Part shown: one piece after another, positions 5,550-6,244 of the stretch
How the letters are laid out: every line of letters begins with the position of its first letter
Numbering within the stretch: the stretch's first letter is position 1
Assembly: GCA_017609995.1 (NCBI GenBank)
Contig: JAFCCX010000022.1
Location: 1-6,244 of the forward strand
DNA length: 6,244 bases
From: Candidatus Pacearchaeota archaeon
Lineage (GTDB): Archaea > Nanobdellota > Nanobdellia > UBA10117 > JABICX01
Direction: 5' to 3'
The notes under the pieces: generated by a model
The model's input: only the letters and a program-made list of their open reading frames with translations
What the model was told of the DNA's origin: nothing
The model's database searches: none
Translations under genes and position numbers: made by a program

Positions 5550-5795
5550 ATGATGGATCATGGATTAAAAACATATACTGACGAAGAAATCTTCGCAGAA
5601 AGTAACAGACGTAGATTAGAGAACAACAACAAAACAGACAAACCTTTACCGACAGAAACCCCACATCACGACGACAATCAGCATGCTATCATTTGTTCAA
5701 TGTGCGGAAAACCTGATAAGGTACCTTTTAAACCAAAAGAAGGCTGGACTGTTAAATGTAGAGAATGTTATAAAAGGGTAAACTTCACAAAATGA
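5550..5795 (+). CDS. CxxC-x17-CxxC zinc-ribbon protein, 81 aa
   Basis: The C-terminal third is a compact zinc ribbon: C49-x2-C52, 17 residues, then C70-x2-C73, with the signature GKPDKVPFKPKEGW between the knuckles. This matches the small CxxC-x17-CxxC domain known from archaeal and candidate-phylum proteins, often single-domain or with a variable N terminus. The ribbon should bind one zinc ion; its partner (nucleic acid or protein) is unknown. Residues 1-45 are polar and mostly disordered, with a helix near TDEEIFAESNRRRLENN (10-26) and a HHDD cluster at 39-42. Start: GGAGG (5537-5541) is 8 nt from the ATG at 5550 and 11 nt from an ATG just after it, so the first is preferred. The stop overlaps the next gene (ATGA). 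It may be a virion assembly or transcription accessory protein, but there is no direct evidence. Confidence 0.85.
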   Translation: MMDHGLKTYTDEEIFAESNRRRLENNNKTDKPLPTETPHHDDNQHAIICSMCGKPDKVPFKPKEGWTVKCRECYKRVNFTK

Positions 5796-6070
5796 GTGAA
5801 GAAACCAACACCGAGGAAAAAGAAGTAGAAACCATCAAAAAAGTTAATGTTGGTGAGCAAGCTAGTAATGATTTGATTCATCAAGCAAATGCTGCTGCAA
5901 AACGTATGGAAGATGCCACTGACAAACTTGAAGAAACAATGAAGAAGACTGCTCAGGCTCATGTTGAAAGACTTCTTGGTGGAGAAACTACAGCTGGCGA
6001 ACCTGAGAAAGTTGAATCAGCATCAGAATATTCAAAAAGAATAATGGAAGGGGGACAAGATGTCAAATAA
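5792..6070 (+). CDS. Acidic helical protein, 92 aa, unknown function
   Basis: I do not recognise a named family. The protein is charged and acidic and has no membrane segment, Cys or Trp. Residues 24-62 form a single predicted amphipathic or coiled-coil helix (SNDLIHQANAAAKRMEDATD onward to HVERLL). A Gly-rich break LLGGETTAGEPE (61-72) follows, and a short C-terminal helix SASEYSKRIMEGG (76-88) looks like a peptide docking motif. This build, an acidic coiled coil with a short C-terminal hook placed before presumed capsid genes, would suit a scaffolding-type or head assembly protein, but that is inference only. The ATG overlaps the zinc-ribbon stop and has only a distant AGGG (5775-5778), so translation is probably coupled. 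The 3' end overlaps the next start by 11 nt. Confidence 0.75.
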   Translation: MSEETNTEEKEVETIKKVNVGEQASNDLIHQANAAAKRMEDATDKLEETMKKTAQAHVERLLGGETTAGEPEKVESASEYSKRIMEGGQDVK

Positions 6071-6244
6071 AGAAGAAGTAATTCCTAAAGATTTAGGCTT
6101 AGTTATAGGGACAGAAGAACAAAGGGTTTGGATCGCAGTTGAGAAAAACGCTAAAAGTATGTTAAGGCAAGCCAAAGACTCAGTTTTAGTACAAACAGAG
6201 GTCATTGAGCTAGCTAAAGCCAAAATAAAGGAAGAAAAAGAAAA
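6060..6244 (+). CDS. Helical protein, 5' part only, cut by window end
   Basis: The frame is open from the ATG at 6060 to the last base, giving 61 codons with no stop. The ATG is preceded by GGAAGGGGGA (6046-6055), a strong purine-rich binding site with a G run ending 5 nt before the start, and overlaps the previous gene by 11 nt. The visible part reads MSNKEEVIPKDLGLVIGTEE and then a long charged helix with RVWIAVEKNAKSMLRQA and VIELAKAKIKEEKE. It shows no membrane segment or catalytic motif. I do not recognise it. The helix could be a scaffold-like or tail-assembly segment, but the remainder is needed for any call. Confidence 0.7.
   Translation, partial: MSNKEEVIPKDLGLVIGTEEQRVWIAVEKNAKSMLRQAKDSVLVQTEVIELAKAKIKEEKE

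Noticed and set aside
5398..5664. Open - frame encoding a hydrophobic, Leu/Phe/Cys-rich product
   Set aside because: It is the reverse complement of A-rich Lys/Glu coding sequence, which always looks hydrophobic; it spans two well-supported + genes.

Overview
The window is an AT-rich stretch (roughly 35-40% G+C by eye) in which every supported gene lies on the + strand. It reads as the DNA-packaging and head-assembly module of a tailed, Caudoviricetes-like virus or provirus. Two genes identify it firmly: a complete terminase large subunit (124-1407) and a portal protein (2999-4102). No host housekeeping gene, integrase, replication gene or CRISPR array is visible. The host cannot be fixed from sequence alone. 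I lean towards an archaeal host because of a textbook archaeal TATA box (TTTAAATA, 1447-1454), a terminase gene without a Shine-Dalgarno site that may be leaderless, and a CxxC-x17-CxxC zinc-ribbon protein. Several genes do have strong GGAGG-type sites, so a bacterial host is not excluded.

Layout. 1-123: leader of the terminase gene, with a GC-rich CGCTTC-repeat edge, an imperfect inverted repeat and TATA-like sequence. 124-1407: terminase. 1408-1593: the only sizeable internal gap, holding a small hairpin, the TATA box and an 88-nt tRNA-like element. 1594-6244: a tightly packed run of nine genes whose junctions nearly all overlap (TAATG, ATGA, TTGA or 8-11 nt overlaps), so probably one operon with translational coupling. 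In order these are a connector-like protein, an SNase-family nuclease, a glycine-rich beta protein, a 69-aa protein, the portal, a 50-aa YvrJ-like membrane mini-protein, a 428-aa protein with two hydrophobic segments and a 22-residue helical repeat, a zinc-ribbon protein, an acidic helical protein, and a last gene cut by the window end.

How the genes work together. TerL would dock on the portal to pump DNA into a prohead, and the 121-aa protein probably joins the portal ring to the tail or neck. The 50-aa and 428-aa proteins are both predicted membrane-interacting and sit directly after the portal, so they may act in genome delivery or exit. The SNase between TerL and portal is an unusual insertion. 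The major capsid protein, its protease or scaffold, and the tail genes are not in the window and presumably lie downstream. I see no defence system. The most notable material is the repeat protein, the tRNA-like element and the small accessory genes.
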